The notes beneath the pieces are model-generated. The model searched no databases. It had not been told where the DNA came from and was given only the letters and a program-made list of their open reading frames with translations. Positions 17,414 through 25,346 of a stretch of 64,000 nt of DNA are shown in pieces. A program made the position numbers and the translations under genes. The stretch lies in contig NZ_CM007717.1 of NCBI RefSeq assembly GCF_002019855.1, positions 7,449,750 through 7,513,749 on the forward strand. Reading direction: 5' to 3'. This DNA is from Streptomyces antibioticus (GTDB taxonomy: Bacteria > Actinomycetota > Actinomycetes > Streptomycetales > Streptomycetaceae). The first letter of the stretch is position 1, and each line of letters begins with the position of its first letter.

Positions 17414-18838
17414 ATGAACCGACGCACGCTGCTCGGCGCCGCCCTCGCCGGTGCCGTGGTGACCCCGGTGCTCACCACCGGCACCGCCCGCGCCGCCGAC
17501 CCCGGCCCCTCGGTCACCCGCACCGGCACCACCACCCTGGACACCCGGGCCCTGTACTTCGTGTCCTACGACGGCCTGGTCAACAACAACTCCTTCCAGA
17601 AGAACGGCCTGTTGACGTACAAGGGTCACCAGTACGCCGCCTGGTACACCGCCGACCGCAACGCCGTCGTCGGCCGCCGCGCGCTCGGAGCCACCACCTG
17701 GTCCACGGTCGCCGTCGGCCACACCTTGCGCTACGACGACTCCCACAACGTCATCTCCCTGGGCGTCTCGGCGCTCGACGGCCGGCTCCACCTGAACATG
17801 GACTCCCACAGCGACGGCTTCACCTACGTCAAGTCCGTCGCCGGGCTGCTGGACAACCCCACCGGCCTGAGCTGGACGTCCGCCCGCTTCGGCACCCCCG
17901 TGTCCACCCTCGACGGCCTCACCCTCACCAGCCAGTTCACCTACCCCCAGTTCATCGCCACCCCCGAGGGCCGGCTCCAGCTCAGCTACCGTGCCGGGGT
18001 GTCCGGCAACGGCCGCAACGGCCTCGCGGAGTACGACGGTTCGGCCTGGACCGCCCTCGGCGAATGGTCCGCCTCCACCGGCACCTACAGCAGCGAGCAC
18101 GGCTCGTCCACCGCCCGCAACATGTATCTGCACGGCATCGACTACGACGCCAACGGCCGGCTGCACGCGTTCTTCACCTGGCGCGAGCAGAACGGCGCCG
18201 TGATGTGCAACGGCGGCGGCATCACCAACCACGACACCGGCTATGTGTACTCCGACGACCGCGGCCGCACCTGGCGCACCGGCGCGGGCACCGTCGTCGG
18301 CACCACCGGCGGCGCCGACAAGGTCGCCGTCACCGACGCCGGCCTGGTGGTCGACGCCCTCAACCCCGACCACTCCCTGATGAACCAGGAGAGCCAGGCC
18401 ACCGACTCGGCCGGCCGGCCGCACGCGATCATCAGCTACGTACCGGGCCGCTTCGGTCAGTGCACCACGAACTACGTCACCGACCGCACCGCCAACGGCC
18501 GCGCCTTCCACGTCCGCAGGAACGCCTCCGGCACCTGGCAGAAGACGGAGATCCCGGTACCCCTGAACTCCAGCCAGCGCACCAAGCTGGTCCTGGACCG
18601 CTACGACAACGCGTACGCCGTCCTCCCCTTCGGCCGGATCGCCGGCGCGTCCAAGGCGTCCGGTCACACCGACTGGACGCTCCTCTTCGACGGCGGCGGA
18701 CTGAACGCCTTCGGCGAGGTCGTGATCGACGAGACGAGGATCAGGGCCGACAACACGCTGTCGTTCATGTACCAGGAGAGGTCGAGCGGGACGACCCCCT
18801 CGGCACTCCGTGTCGTCGACTTCGCGCTGCCCGCATGA
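17414..18838 (+). CDS. Secreted BNR-type beta-propeller protein, candidate rhamnose-linkage lyase
   Basis: About 474 residues. The N-terminus MNRRTLLGAALAGAVV...ARA is a Tat-type signal peptide (RR then hydrophobic stretch and AXA). The mature part belongs to the BNR_4 propeller family: NVISLGVSALDGRLHLNMDSH, TYPQF, SYRAGVSGNGRNGL, NGGGITNHDTGYVYSDD and QESQATDSAGRPHAIISY segments. BNR propellers of this kind include polysaccharide lyases acting on rhamnose-glucuronate linkages; position inside the rhamnose island makes that attractive, but the catalytic residues cannot be confirmed by eye. GTG at 17411 is an alternative start; GGAG at 17402 fits ATG 17414 better. Confidence 0.78.
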   Translation: MNRRTLLGAALAGAVVTPVLTTGTARAADPGPSVTRTGTTTLDTRALYFVSYDGLVNNNSFQKNGLLTYKGHQYAAWYTADRNAVVGRRALGATTWSTVAVGHTLRYDDSHNVISLGVSALDGRLHLNMDSHSDGFTYVKSVAGLLDNPTGLSWTSARFGTPVSTLDGLTLTSQFTYPQFIATPEGRLQLSYRAGVSGNGRNGLAEYDGSAWTALGEWSASTGTYSSEHGSSTARNMYLHGIDYDANGRLHAFFTWREQNGAVMCNGGGITNHDTGYVYSDDRGRTWRTGAGTVVGTTGGADKVAVTDAGLVVDALNPDHSLMNQESQATDSAGRPHAIISYVPGRFGQCTTNYVTDRTANGRAFHVRRNASGTWQKTEIPVPLNSSQRTKLVLDRYDNAYAVLPFGRIAGASKASGHTDWTLLFDGGGLNAFGEVVIDETRIRADNTLSFMYQERSSGTTPSALRVVDFALPA

Positions 18839-18917
18839 CGCGGGCGGCGCGCAGGCGGCGTGACGGTAATGTGAAGACCGTCCCGCCGTACCCCGCTCAC
18901 CTGGAGGTCCCCGCCTG

Positions 18918-19937
18918 ATGGCCCAGTCGGTGGGAATCAAGGACGTCGCCCGTGCCGCCGGAGTCTCCGTCGGCACGGTCTCCAATGTCATCAACCGCCC
19001 GGACACCGTCGCCACGGAGACCCGCGCCCGGGTGCTGTCCGCGATCGACCGGCTCGGCTACGTCCGCAGCGAGTCCGCGCGCCAACTGCGCGCCGGCCGC
19101 TCCCGGATCATGGGCCTGCTCGTCCTCGACATGGGCAACCCCTTCTTCGTGGACGTGGCCCGCGGTGCCGAGCGCGCCGCGCGGAAGGCCGGGCTCGGTG
19201 TGATGGTCTGCAACAGCGCCGAGAGCGTCGGCGAGGAGGCCGAGTACCTCTCCCTCTTCGCCGAGCAGCGGGTGCGCGGCGTGCTCCTCACCCCGGCCGA
19301 CGCCACCGGCCGCAACATCGACTCCTTCCGCCGGCACGGCATCCCGTTCGTGCTGGTCGACCGGGTCGCCGAGGGCACCACCGAATGCTCGGTGTCCGTG
19401 GACGACGTGGCGGGCGGCGCGCTCGCCGTCCGCCATCTGATCGACGCCGGGCACCGCTCCCTCGCCTACGTCAGCGGCCCGCCCGGGTTCAACCAGGTCC
19501 GCGACCGCCGTACCGGCGCGCTGAACGCGCTCGCCGAGGCCGGGCTCGGGCCCGAGTGCCTGCGCGAGCTGCCCACCGAGCGGCTCGACGTGGCCGCAGG
19601 CCGGGACGCCGGCGCCCGGCTGCTCGGCCTCGCCGACCGGCCCACCGCCGTGTTCTGCGCCAACGACCTGCTCGCCCTCGGCGTCCTCCAGGCGATGTAC
19701 GCGGCCGGCGTCGGCGTCCCCGACGACCTGGCCATCGTCGGCTACGACGACATCGAGTTCGCCGCCGCCGCGGCCGTACCGCTGACCTCGGTGCGCCAGC
19801 CCGCCGTCACCATGGGCGCCCTCGCCGCGGAACTCCTGCTGGAGGAGACGGAGGACGGCGCGGGCCGGCACGAGCACCGCCGGGTGGTGCTCCAGCCGGA
19901 ACTGGTGGTGCGGCGCTCCAGCCTCGCGGCGCGGTGA
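18918..19937 (+). CDS. LacI-family regulator, probable rhamnose repressor
   Basis: A 339-residue LacI/GalR protein: N-terminal HTH (VGIKDVARAAGVSVGTVSNVINRP, residues 4-27) with hinge helix, then a type 1 periplasmic-binding fold (GLLVLDMGNPFF, VSVDDVAGGALAVRHLIDAGH, PTAVFCANDLLALG, VGYDDIEFA). GGAGG precedes the ATG. Being the last gene of the plus-strand rhamnose block and the only LacI protein in the window, it is the natural ligand for the TGAAAC...TTCA operators; L-rhamnose or a catabolite would be the inducer (inference). Confidence 0.9.
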   Translation: MAQSVGIKDVARAAGVSVGTVSNVINRPDTVATETRARVLSAIDRLGYVRSESARQLRAGRSRIMGLLVLDMGNPFFVDVARGAERAARKAGLGVMVCNSAESVGEEAEYLSLFAEQRVRGVLLTPADATGRNIDSFRRHGIPFVLVDRVAEGTTECSVSVDDVAGGALAVRHLIDAGHRSLAYVSGPPGFNQVRDRRTGALNALAEAGLGPECLRELPTERLDVAAGRDAGARLLGLADRPTAVFCANDLLALGVLQAMYAAGVGVPDDLAIVGYDDIEFAAAAAVPLTSVRQPAVTMGALAAELLLEETEDGAGRHEHRRVVLQPELVVRRSSLAAR

Positions 19938-20070
19938 CGCGGGGCCCTGGAGGTGCCGGACGCTGATCCGCCGTTCAGTAGGCCCCCGTGGTCCCCCGGC
20001 CGTCGCGGCCGCCCCGACATGTGCTGAACTGGGACGCGGCCCGCATCCCGAGCGTCCCAGGAGCCCCCTG

Positions 20071-21372
20071 TTGTCTCTCAGCTACCGCCAGCCCGGCGTC
20101 GTCCTCACCGACCGCCGGTTCACCGTGCCCCTCGACCACAGCGACCCGGCCGGGGAGACGATCGGCCTCTACGCCCGTGAGGTCGTCGCGAGCGACAAGG
20201 CGGGGCAGGCGCTGCCCTGGCTGCTCTACCTCCAGGGCGGCCCCGGCTTCGGCGCCAACCGGTTCGTCGGCAGGCCCGCCTGGCTCGGCCGCGCCCTGAA
20301 GGAGTTCCGCGTCCTCCTCCTGGACCAGCGCGGGACCGGCCACTCCACGCCCGCCAACCGCCAGACGCTCCCACTGCGCGGCGGCCCCGCAGAGCAGGCC
20401 GACTACCTCACGCACTTCCGCGCCGACTCGATCGTCAGGGACTGCGAGCTGATCCGCCGCGAGGTCACCGGCGGCGCCCCCTGGACCGTCCTCGGCCAGA
20501 GCTTCGGCGGCTTCTGCGCCGTCCACTACCTCTCCACCGCCCCCGAGGGCCTCGCCGCGGCCCTGATCACCGGCGGTCTGCCCTCCCTCGACGCCCACGC
20601 CGACGACGTCTACCGCGCCGCCTACCCGCGCATGGAGCGCAAGACCGCCGCGCACTACGCCCGCTACCCGCAGGACGTCGAGCGGGTCCGCGCGATCGCC
20701 GACCATCTGCTCCGCCACGAGGTCACCCTGCCCAACGGCTACCGGCTCACCGTCGAGGCGTTCCAGACCGTCGGCATCCTGCTCGGCGGCGGCGACGGCA
20801 GCCACCGGCTGCACCACCTGCTGGAGGACGCCTTCGTCCCCACCCCGCACGGCCCGGATCTGTCCGACGCCTTCCAGGAGGAGATCCAGGGCCTCCTCTC
20901 GTACGCCGGCCACCCCCTGTACGCCCTCGTCCACGAGGCGATCTACGGCCAGGACGCCCGCCCCACCGCCTGGTCGGCGGAGCGGGTGCGGGCCGAGTTC
21001 CCGCAGTTCGACGCGGAGAAGACGCTCACCGGCGACGGACCGCTCCTCCTCACCGGGGAAACGATTCACCCCTGGATGTTCGAGACCGACCCCGCCCTGC
21101 GCCCGCTCCGCGAGACCGCCGAACTCCTCGCCGCCCGCACCGACTGGGCCCCGCTCTACGACCCGGCGCGCCTCGCCGCCAACGAGGTCCCGGTCGCGGC
21201 CGCCGTCTACCACGACGACCTGTACGTCGACACCGCGCACTCGCTGCGCACCGCGCGCGCCATCCGGGGCCTGCGGACCTGGGTCACCGACGAGTACGAG
21301 CACGACGGCGTCCGCGCGGGCGGCCCCCGTGTCCTGGACCGCCTCCTGTCCCTCACCCGCGACGAGGCGTGA
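20071..21372 (+). CDS. Alpha/beta hydrolase, prolyl aminopeptidase-like (S33)
   Basis: A 433-residue alpha/beta hydrolase starting at TTG with GGAG at 20061-20064, 6 nt upstream. Motifs: oxyanion-hole YLQGGPGFGANRF, LLDQRGTGHST, nucleophile elbow GQSFGGF, and a C-terminal cap and DDLYVD region. This layout and length match the S33 proline iminopeptidase family that removes N-terminal proline from peptides in the cytoplasm. No signal peptide. The Asp and His of the triad are likely in the last 80 residues. Exact peptide specificity is not readable. Confidence 0.87.
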   Translation: MSLSYRQPGVVLTDRRFTVPLDHSDPAGETIGLYAREVVASDKAGQALPWLLYLQGGPGFGANRFVGRPAWLGRALKEFRVLLLDQRGTGHSTPANRQTLPLRGGPAEQADYLTHFRADSIVRDCELIRREVTGGAPWTVLGQSFGGFCAVHYLSTAPEGLAAALITGGLPSLDAHADDVYRAAYPRMERKTAAHYARYPQDVERVRAIADHLLRHEVTLPNGYRLTVEAFQTVGILLGGGDGSHRLHHLLEDAFVPTPHGPDLSDAFQEEIQGLLSYAGHPLYALVHEAIYGQDARPTAWSAERVRAEFPQFDAEKTLTGDGPLLLTGETIHPWMFETDPALRPLRETAELLAARTDWAPLYDPARLAANEVPVAAAVYHDDLYVDTAHSLRTARAIRGLRTWVTDEYEHDGVRAGGPRVLDRLLSLTRDEA

Positions 21373-21409
21373 GCGGGCGCCGGACGCCCGCCGCCCCTAC
21401 CCTGCTGGC

Positions 21410-22153
21410 ATGACCGAGCCGACGAACCCCCAGCTCCGTCCGATGCCCGAGGACTGGCGGCGGGCCCTGGCCGTCGTGGCCCACCCGGACGACCTGGAGT
21501 ACGGCTGCTCCGCGGCCGTCGCCGTCTGGACCGACGCCGGCCGCGAGGTCGCCTACGTGCTGGCGACCCGCGGAGAGGCGGGCATCGACACGGTGCCGCC
21601 GTCCGCGTGCGGTGCGCTGCGCGAGCGGGAGCAGCGGGCGAGCGCGGCGGTGGTCGGCGTGTCGACGGTGGAGTTCCTCGACCACGCCGACGGAGTCGTC
21701 ACCTACGGCCCCGACCTGCGCCGGGACATCGCCGCCGCGATCCGCAGGCACCGCCCGGAACTCGTGATCACCCTCAACCACCGCGACACCTGGGGCGGCG
21801 TCGCCTGGAACACCCCCGACCATGTCGCCGTCGGCCGCGCCACCCTCGACGCCGCCGGCGACGCGGGCAACCGCTGGATCTTCCCCGAACTGACCGACCA
21901 GGGCCTCGAACCCTGGAACGGCGTCCGCTGGGTCGCCGTCGCGGGCTCCTCGACCCCCACCCACGCGGTGGACGCGACGGCGGGCCTGGACCGCGCGATC
22001 GCCTCCCTCCTGGAACACCGCACATACATCGAGGCCCTCACGGACGAGGCGCCCGAGACGTACGCCCGCAACTTCCTGACCGGGGTGGCCCGTTCGGCGG
22101 GGGAGCGGTACGGGGGCCGCCCGGCGGTGGCCTTCGAACTCTTCCCCCGCTAA
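21410..22153 (+). CDS. PIG-L family N-acetyl-sugar deacetylase
   Basis: A 247-residue LmbE/PIG-L fold enzyme. The zinc motif AHPDDLEYG sits at residues 24-32, followed by VLATRGEAGID and the HRDTWGGVAWNTPDHVAVG metal/active-site segment. Family members remove acetyl from GlcNAc conjugates, including MshB and Mca in mycothiol metabolism; this one is shorter and lacks features I can tie to MshB. No SD; TACCCT at 21398-21403 ends 6 nt before the ATG, so it is probably leaderless. Confidence 0.87.
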   Translation: MTEPTNPQLRPMPEDWRRALAVVAHPDDLEYGCSAAVAVWTDAGREVAYVLATRGEAGIDTVPPSACGALREREQRASAAVVGVSTVEFLDHADGVVTYGPDLRRDIAAAIRRHRPELVITLNHRDTWGGVAWNTPDHVAVGRATLDAAGDAGNRWIFPELTDQGLEPWNGVRWVAVAGSSTPTHAVDATAGLDRAIASLLEHRTYIEALTDEAPETYARNFLTGVARSAGERYGGRPAVAFELFPR

Positions 22154-22677
22154 CCGCACGTCGTCAGATGCGTGCCGGCGGCGATCACCCGCGCCACGGC
22201 GAGCGGTGAGCACAACTCCCCGGGGGCCGCGACGGGCACCGCCCAGTACGACGCCCAGGTCTCGGCGTCGAACTCCACCCGCGCGGGCGGCGGCACGCCC
22301 AGATAGGCACCCCGGCCGAGACAGTCGACCTCGACGGCCTGCCACTCCTCGGCGGCGTCCCGCCAGGTCCGGGGCACGCTCGCCGGCACGAGGGCGTAGT
22401 ACCGCGCCCCGCCGTGCAGCACGCTGATGACGGGCCCGCCGTCGAGCGCCTGATCAAGAAACGCGTCGACATCACCCACCGCACTGCTCCCCGCAACGGC
22501 ATGCACCAGCCGCGCGGGCAACCGCACCACGGAGAACACCCCACCCAAGGGCAACATGGCGGCCCCCAACTCCCGCCACTGCCTGCGAGCCACTTCACGC
22601 CCACGGGCATCCGCCAGGGTCGACAGCAGCCAGTGCTCGACGGCAGGCAGGGATCTCTGGTCGGTGTGAGCGCTCAT
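22150..22677 (-). CDS. Conserved Streptomyces hypothetical protein
   Basis: A 175-residue soluble protein I cannot assign to a named function. Visible features are a helical N-terminus, GGVFSVVRLPARLVHAVAGSSAVGDVDAFLDQAL and YYALVPASVPRTW segments. Similar proteins occur in Streptomyces near XRE/DUF6879 genes (from memory), which agrees with this neighbourhood. Start chosen at ATG 22677 because GGAGG lies 7 nt upstream; ATG 22683 would leave only 1 nt. It converges on the deacetylase gene with a 4-bp overlap. Confidence 0.72.
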   Translation of the reverse strand: MSAHTDQRSLPAVEHWLLSTLADARGREVARRQWRELGAAMLPLGGVFSVVRLPARLVHAVAGSSAVGDVDAFLDQALDGGPVISVLHGGARYYALVPASVPRTWRDAAEEWQAVEVDCLGRGAYLGVPPPARVEFDAETWASYWAVPVAAPGELCSPLAVARVIAAGTHLTTCG

Positions 22678-22876
22678 CAGCATGCCTCCGCTGTACGTAA
22701 CTGCTGCTGCTCGGCATGACGTTAGGAGTGCGGCGTGTGGGGTTGCCAGGGATGTGCAGATCTGTGCGCCGCCGTAACTCATCCTGGTTGTAGCGAGAAT
22801 TTCACCCTTGACGACTGCTCCCTGTCAGGCCGCCCCTTCTGCAAGGAAATGCACATCGCATCGGACGGAGAGCGGC

Positions 22877-23137
22877 ATGACGTTACGGTTCATCGGCATC
22901 GACCCCGACACGTAGACGGCGGACGGCCCCACCGTCCGGATCAACGAGGAGTGGCAGGAATTCGTGTTCCAAGAGCGGAAAGCAGGGTTGGACCTCGAAG
23001 CGCAGGCAGCCGCATTCGAGGTTCGGGGGCACGCCGTCGGCATCTCGGACGACGAAGGGGTGTTCCGCATTCCCGCCAGGTTGGCGCCCGTGATCCGGGA
23101 GGTGTGCGATGCCATCGGGCGCGCCCACTGTCGCTGA
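22877..23137 (+). pseudogene. Small XRE-cassette protein gene interrupted by an in-frame amber codon
   Basis: The frame begins MTLRFIGIDPDT, meets TAG at 22913-22915, and then continues without further stops through SDDEGVFRIPARLAPVIREVCDAIG to TGA at 23135-23137. The whole reads like the roughly 90-residue Streptomyces protein that opens with LRFIGIDP and ends with a VRIPARM...REACDA segment and usually precedes a DUF6879 gene. Continued family resemblance after the stop shows a recent nonsense mutation (or readthrough), not a random ORF. It overlaps the next gene by 29 bp as in intact cassettes. Confidence 0.7.
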
Positions 23138-23635
23138 ACGCCTGGCTGGCTGCAAGCGCTCTGCCGTCCACATCGAGACGCGTGATCACCACGGTGTCGC
23201 GCATGAAGCGGCCGATTTTCAGAGCTGGTTGCGGCCTGCCGACTCGACACCGACCCCCGGTCCGAGGAACGGGCGCCATGGGTCGAGCTGGTATCGAGCG
23301 CCGTCACACGCGGGGTCAGCGTCCGGCGTGCTCGCGTCGTCTCCGAGCCGGTGTCCGACTACATCCGCTACGAGCACGCCTCCACGGTCGTCAACTTGCT
23401 GGCGGGAGAGGAGGTTCGCTGGCTCCCTCGGCGTCAGGCCCTCGGAGTGCTGCTCCCGGCCACCGACTTCTGGCTCTTCGATGAAACAGTGGTCCGCTGG
23501 GGCTTCTTCTCCGGTGAAGGCGCTCTCCTCGGCCACGAGGTGTCCGAAGATCCCGGCACCGCCGGACAGTGCGCCGAGGTGTTCAAGGCCGTATGGCAGC
23601 GGGCAGTCCCGCACGCCCAGTACGACATCCACTGA
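23109..23635 (+). pseudogene. DUF6879-family gene with a frameshift
   Basis: The first 40 codons from ATG 23109 (MPSGAPTVAERLAGC...ADFQSW) match the DUF6879 N-terminus. The rest of the family sequence (RLDTDPRSEERAPWVELVSS, RRARVVSEPVSDYIRYEH, EVRWLPRRQA, DFWLFDETVVRW, FKAVWQRAVPH) continues in the -1 frame to TGA at 23633-23635. The switch lies around 23219-23240, consistent with a single-base deletion. No slippery heptamer is in register there, so programmed frameshifting is unlikely. Function of the family is unknown; it accompanies XRE regulators. Confidence 0.75.
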
Positions 23636-23660
23636 CTGAGAAAGCGCAAGCGACCAGACC

Positions 23661-24512
23661 ATGCCCGCCTCGCCGTCCTCATCCGCCCAGGCCGCGCGCG
23701 GAGCCGTCGCCCAGCGGCTGCGCGACCTCCGGAAGGAAGCCGGCCTGACGGTCGTGGAACTGGCCGCGGCGTGCGGCTGGCACCACTCCAAGACGAGCCG
23801 CATCGAGAACGCCCTCACCGGCCCCTCCGCCAAGGACGTGCGTGCCTGGTGCGCGGCAGTGGGCCAGGCGGACCGGGCGGGCGACCTCATCGTTCAGTCG
23901 CTCACTGCGGAGTCCATGTATCGGCAGTGGCGCGACCAGGTCCGGTCCGGTCTACGGCACCTCCAGGAGTCCCGCGCGAAAGCGTTCCGTACCACCGAAC
24001 TGTTCCGTATCTACTCGTCCAGCCTCGTGCCAGGGCTGCTCCAGACAGAGGGATACGCGGCAGCCGTCCTGGGCATCTCGGCGCACGTCAATGGGTTGCC
24101 GGTCGACGACAGCGCCGAAGCGGCGCAGGCACGGGTCGAGCGCTCACGGCTCATCCACGAACCCGGACACCGTGTGGTCGCCGTCATCGAGGAGGCCGTG
24201 CTGCGGTACCAAGTCGCCGACGCGGATGCCATGGCAGCCCAGTTGGGGTACCTGCTCACCGCCGGCGCGCTGCCAGCCGTGTCGCTCGGCATCATTCCGA
24301 TGGCCACCCGGCGCGCGCACTGGCCGGAGGAGACCTTTCACCTGTACGACGAACGCCTTGTCTCCGTCGAACTCGTCTCAGCCGAGGTGTCCGTCACGCA
24401 GCCCGGCGAAATCGCCCAGTACGCCAGGGCCTTCGAGCGACTGCGAGGCCTGGCGGTGTACGGAGCCGAGGCGCGCCGTCTGATCCTCCGCGCGATCGAG
24501 CAGCTTCACTGA
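23661..24512 (+). CDS. XRE-family regulator with DUF5753 domain
   Basis: A 283-residue protein: an N-terminal helix-turn-helix (residues 14-70; AVAQRLRDLRKEAGLTVVELAAACGWHHSKTSRIENA) and a C-terminal DUF5753 ligand-like domain (SSSLVPGLLQTEGYAAAVL, VIEEAVLRYQV, SLGIIPMATRRA, YARAFERLRGLA). This is the WhiJ/BldB-neighbour class found in many paralogues in Streptomyces, normally paired with a DUF397 protein. Here no DUF397 gene follows, and the genes upstream are broken, so it may be an orphaned regulator. Confidence 0.88.
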   Translation: MPASPSSSAQAARGAVAQRLRDLRKEAGLTVVELAAACGWHHSKTSRIENALTGPSAKDVRAWCAAVGQADRAGDLIVQSLTAESMYRQWRDQVRSGLRHLQESRAKAFRTTELFRIYSSSLVPGLLQTEGYAAAVLGISAHVNGLPVDDSAEAAQARVERSRLIHEPGHRVVAVIEEAVLRYQVADADAMAAQLGYLLTAGALPAVSLGIIPMATRRAHWPEETFHLYDERLVSVELVSAEVSVTQPGEIAQYARAFERLRGLAVYGAEARRLILRAIEQLH

Positions 24513-24545
24513 CCCCGTTGGTGCGCAGGTCAGTAGGCTGGAGGG

Positions 24546-25346
24546 ATGCCTACTCAGACAACCGACCGGAGCGCGCTGCAAGGGGATTGTGGCCGTTGTT
24601 TCGGGCTGTGTTGTGTCGCCCTGCCCTTTGCCCGGTCCGCGGACTTCGCTCTCGACAAGCCGGGTGGGACGCCCTGTCCGAATCTGGGGGAGGGGTACCG
24701 GTGTGGCATTCATGCGCGGTTGCGGGAGTCCGGGTTCGTCGGTTGTACCGTCTACGACTGCTTCGGGGCCGGGCAGCGCGTGTCGCAGGAGACCTTCGGC
24801 GGGAAGGCCGGGGGCCGGTTGATGTTCGACGTGTTTCCTGTCGTGCGGCGGCTGCACGAGCTGCTCTGGTATCTCACCGAGGCCCTCGACCTGCCCGCCG
24901 CCCGGCCGGTCCACGGTGAGCTGCGCCGGGCACGGGAGCGGACGGAGGAGTTGGTTCGGCTCGGGGCCGAGGAGTTGGTCGCGCTGGATCTCTCCGGCCA
25001 TCATGACGACGTCAGCGCCTTGCTGTTGCGTGCCAGCGAACTTGTTCGGGGTGGCCGTGGGAAGGATCGGCGGGGCGCCGATCTCATGGGCGCCCGGCTC
25101 AGAGGCGCCGACCTGCGAGGGGCGAGCCTGCGCGGTGCCCTGCTCATCGCCGCCGATCTCTCCGGTGCCGATCTGCGCGGCGCGGATCTCATCGGTGCCG
25201 ACCTGCGGGACACCGACCTCACCGATGCCGATCTGACCGGCGCGTTCTTCCTGACCCAGCCGCAGGTCAACGCCGCCCGGGGGAACGGCGGCACCCGGCT
25301 GCCGGGGTCAGTCGGCCGACCTGTGCACTGGGCAGCCGGGGGCTGA
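24546..25346 (+). CDS. Cys-cluster plus pentapeptide-repeat fusion protein
   Basis: A 266-residue protein in two parts. The N-terminus has CGRCFGLCC (Cys15, 18, 22, 23) and further Cys residues (CPNLG, CGIH, GCTVYDC), a pattern like YkgJ-type metal or Fe-S binding proteins. Residues about 178-236 are roughly twelve pentapeptide repeats A(D/N)LxG forming a right-handed beta-helix, followed by a terminal AFFLTQPQVNAARGN cap. TAGGCT at 24534-24539 ends 6 nt before the ATG, and the GGAGGG directly abuts it, so the mRNA is likely leaderless. It overlaps the convergent P450 gene by 39 bp. Function unknown. Confidence 0.85.
   Translation: MPTQTTDRSALQGDCGRCFGLCCVALPFARSADFALDKPGGTPCPNLGEGYRCGIHARLRESGFVGCTVYDCFGAGQRVSQETFGGKAGGRLMFDVFPVVRRLHELLWYLTEALDLPAARPVHGELRRARERTEELVRLGAEELVALDLSGHHDDVSALLLRASELVRGGRGKDRRGADLMGARLRGADLRGASLRGALLIAADLSGADLRGADLIGADLRDTDLTDADLTGAFFLTQPQVNAARGNGGTRLPGSVGRPVHWAAGG

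Noticed and set aside
23219..23240. Programmed -1 frameshift in the DUF6879 gene
   Set aside because: No X-XXY-YYZ slippery heptamer is in register and the preceding cassette gene is also broken, so mutation is the simpler reading.
22735..23484. A 249-codon frame starting MWGCQGC
   Set aside because: It runs across the two pseudogenes in another frame, has no ribosome-binding site and no family resemblance.
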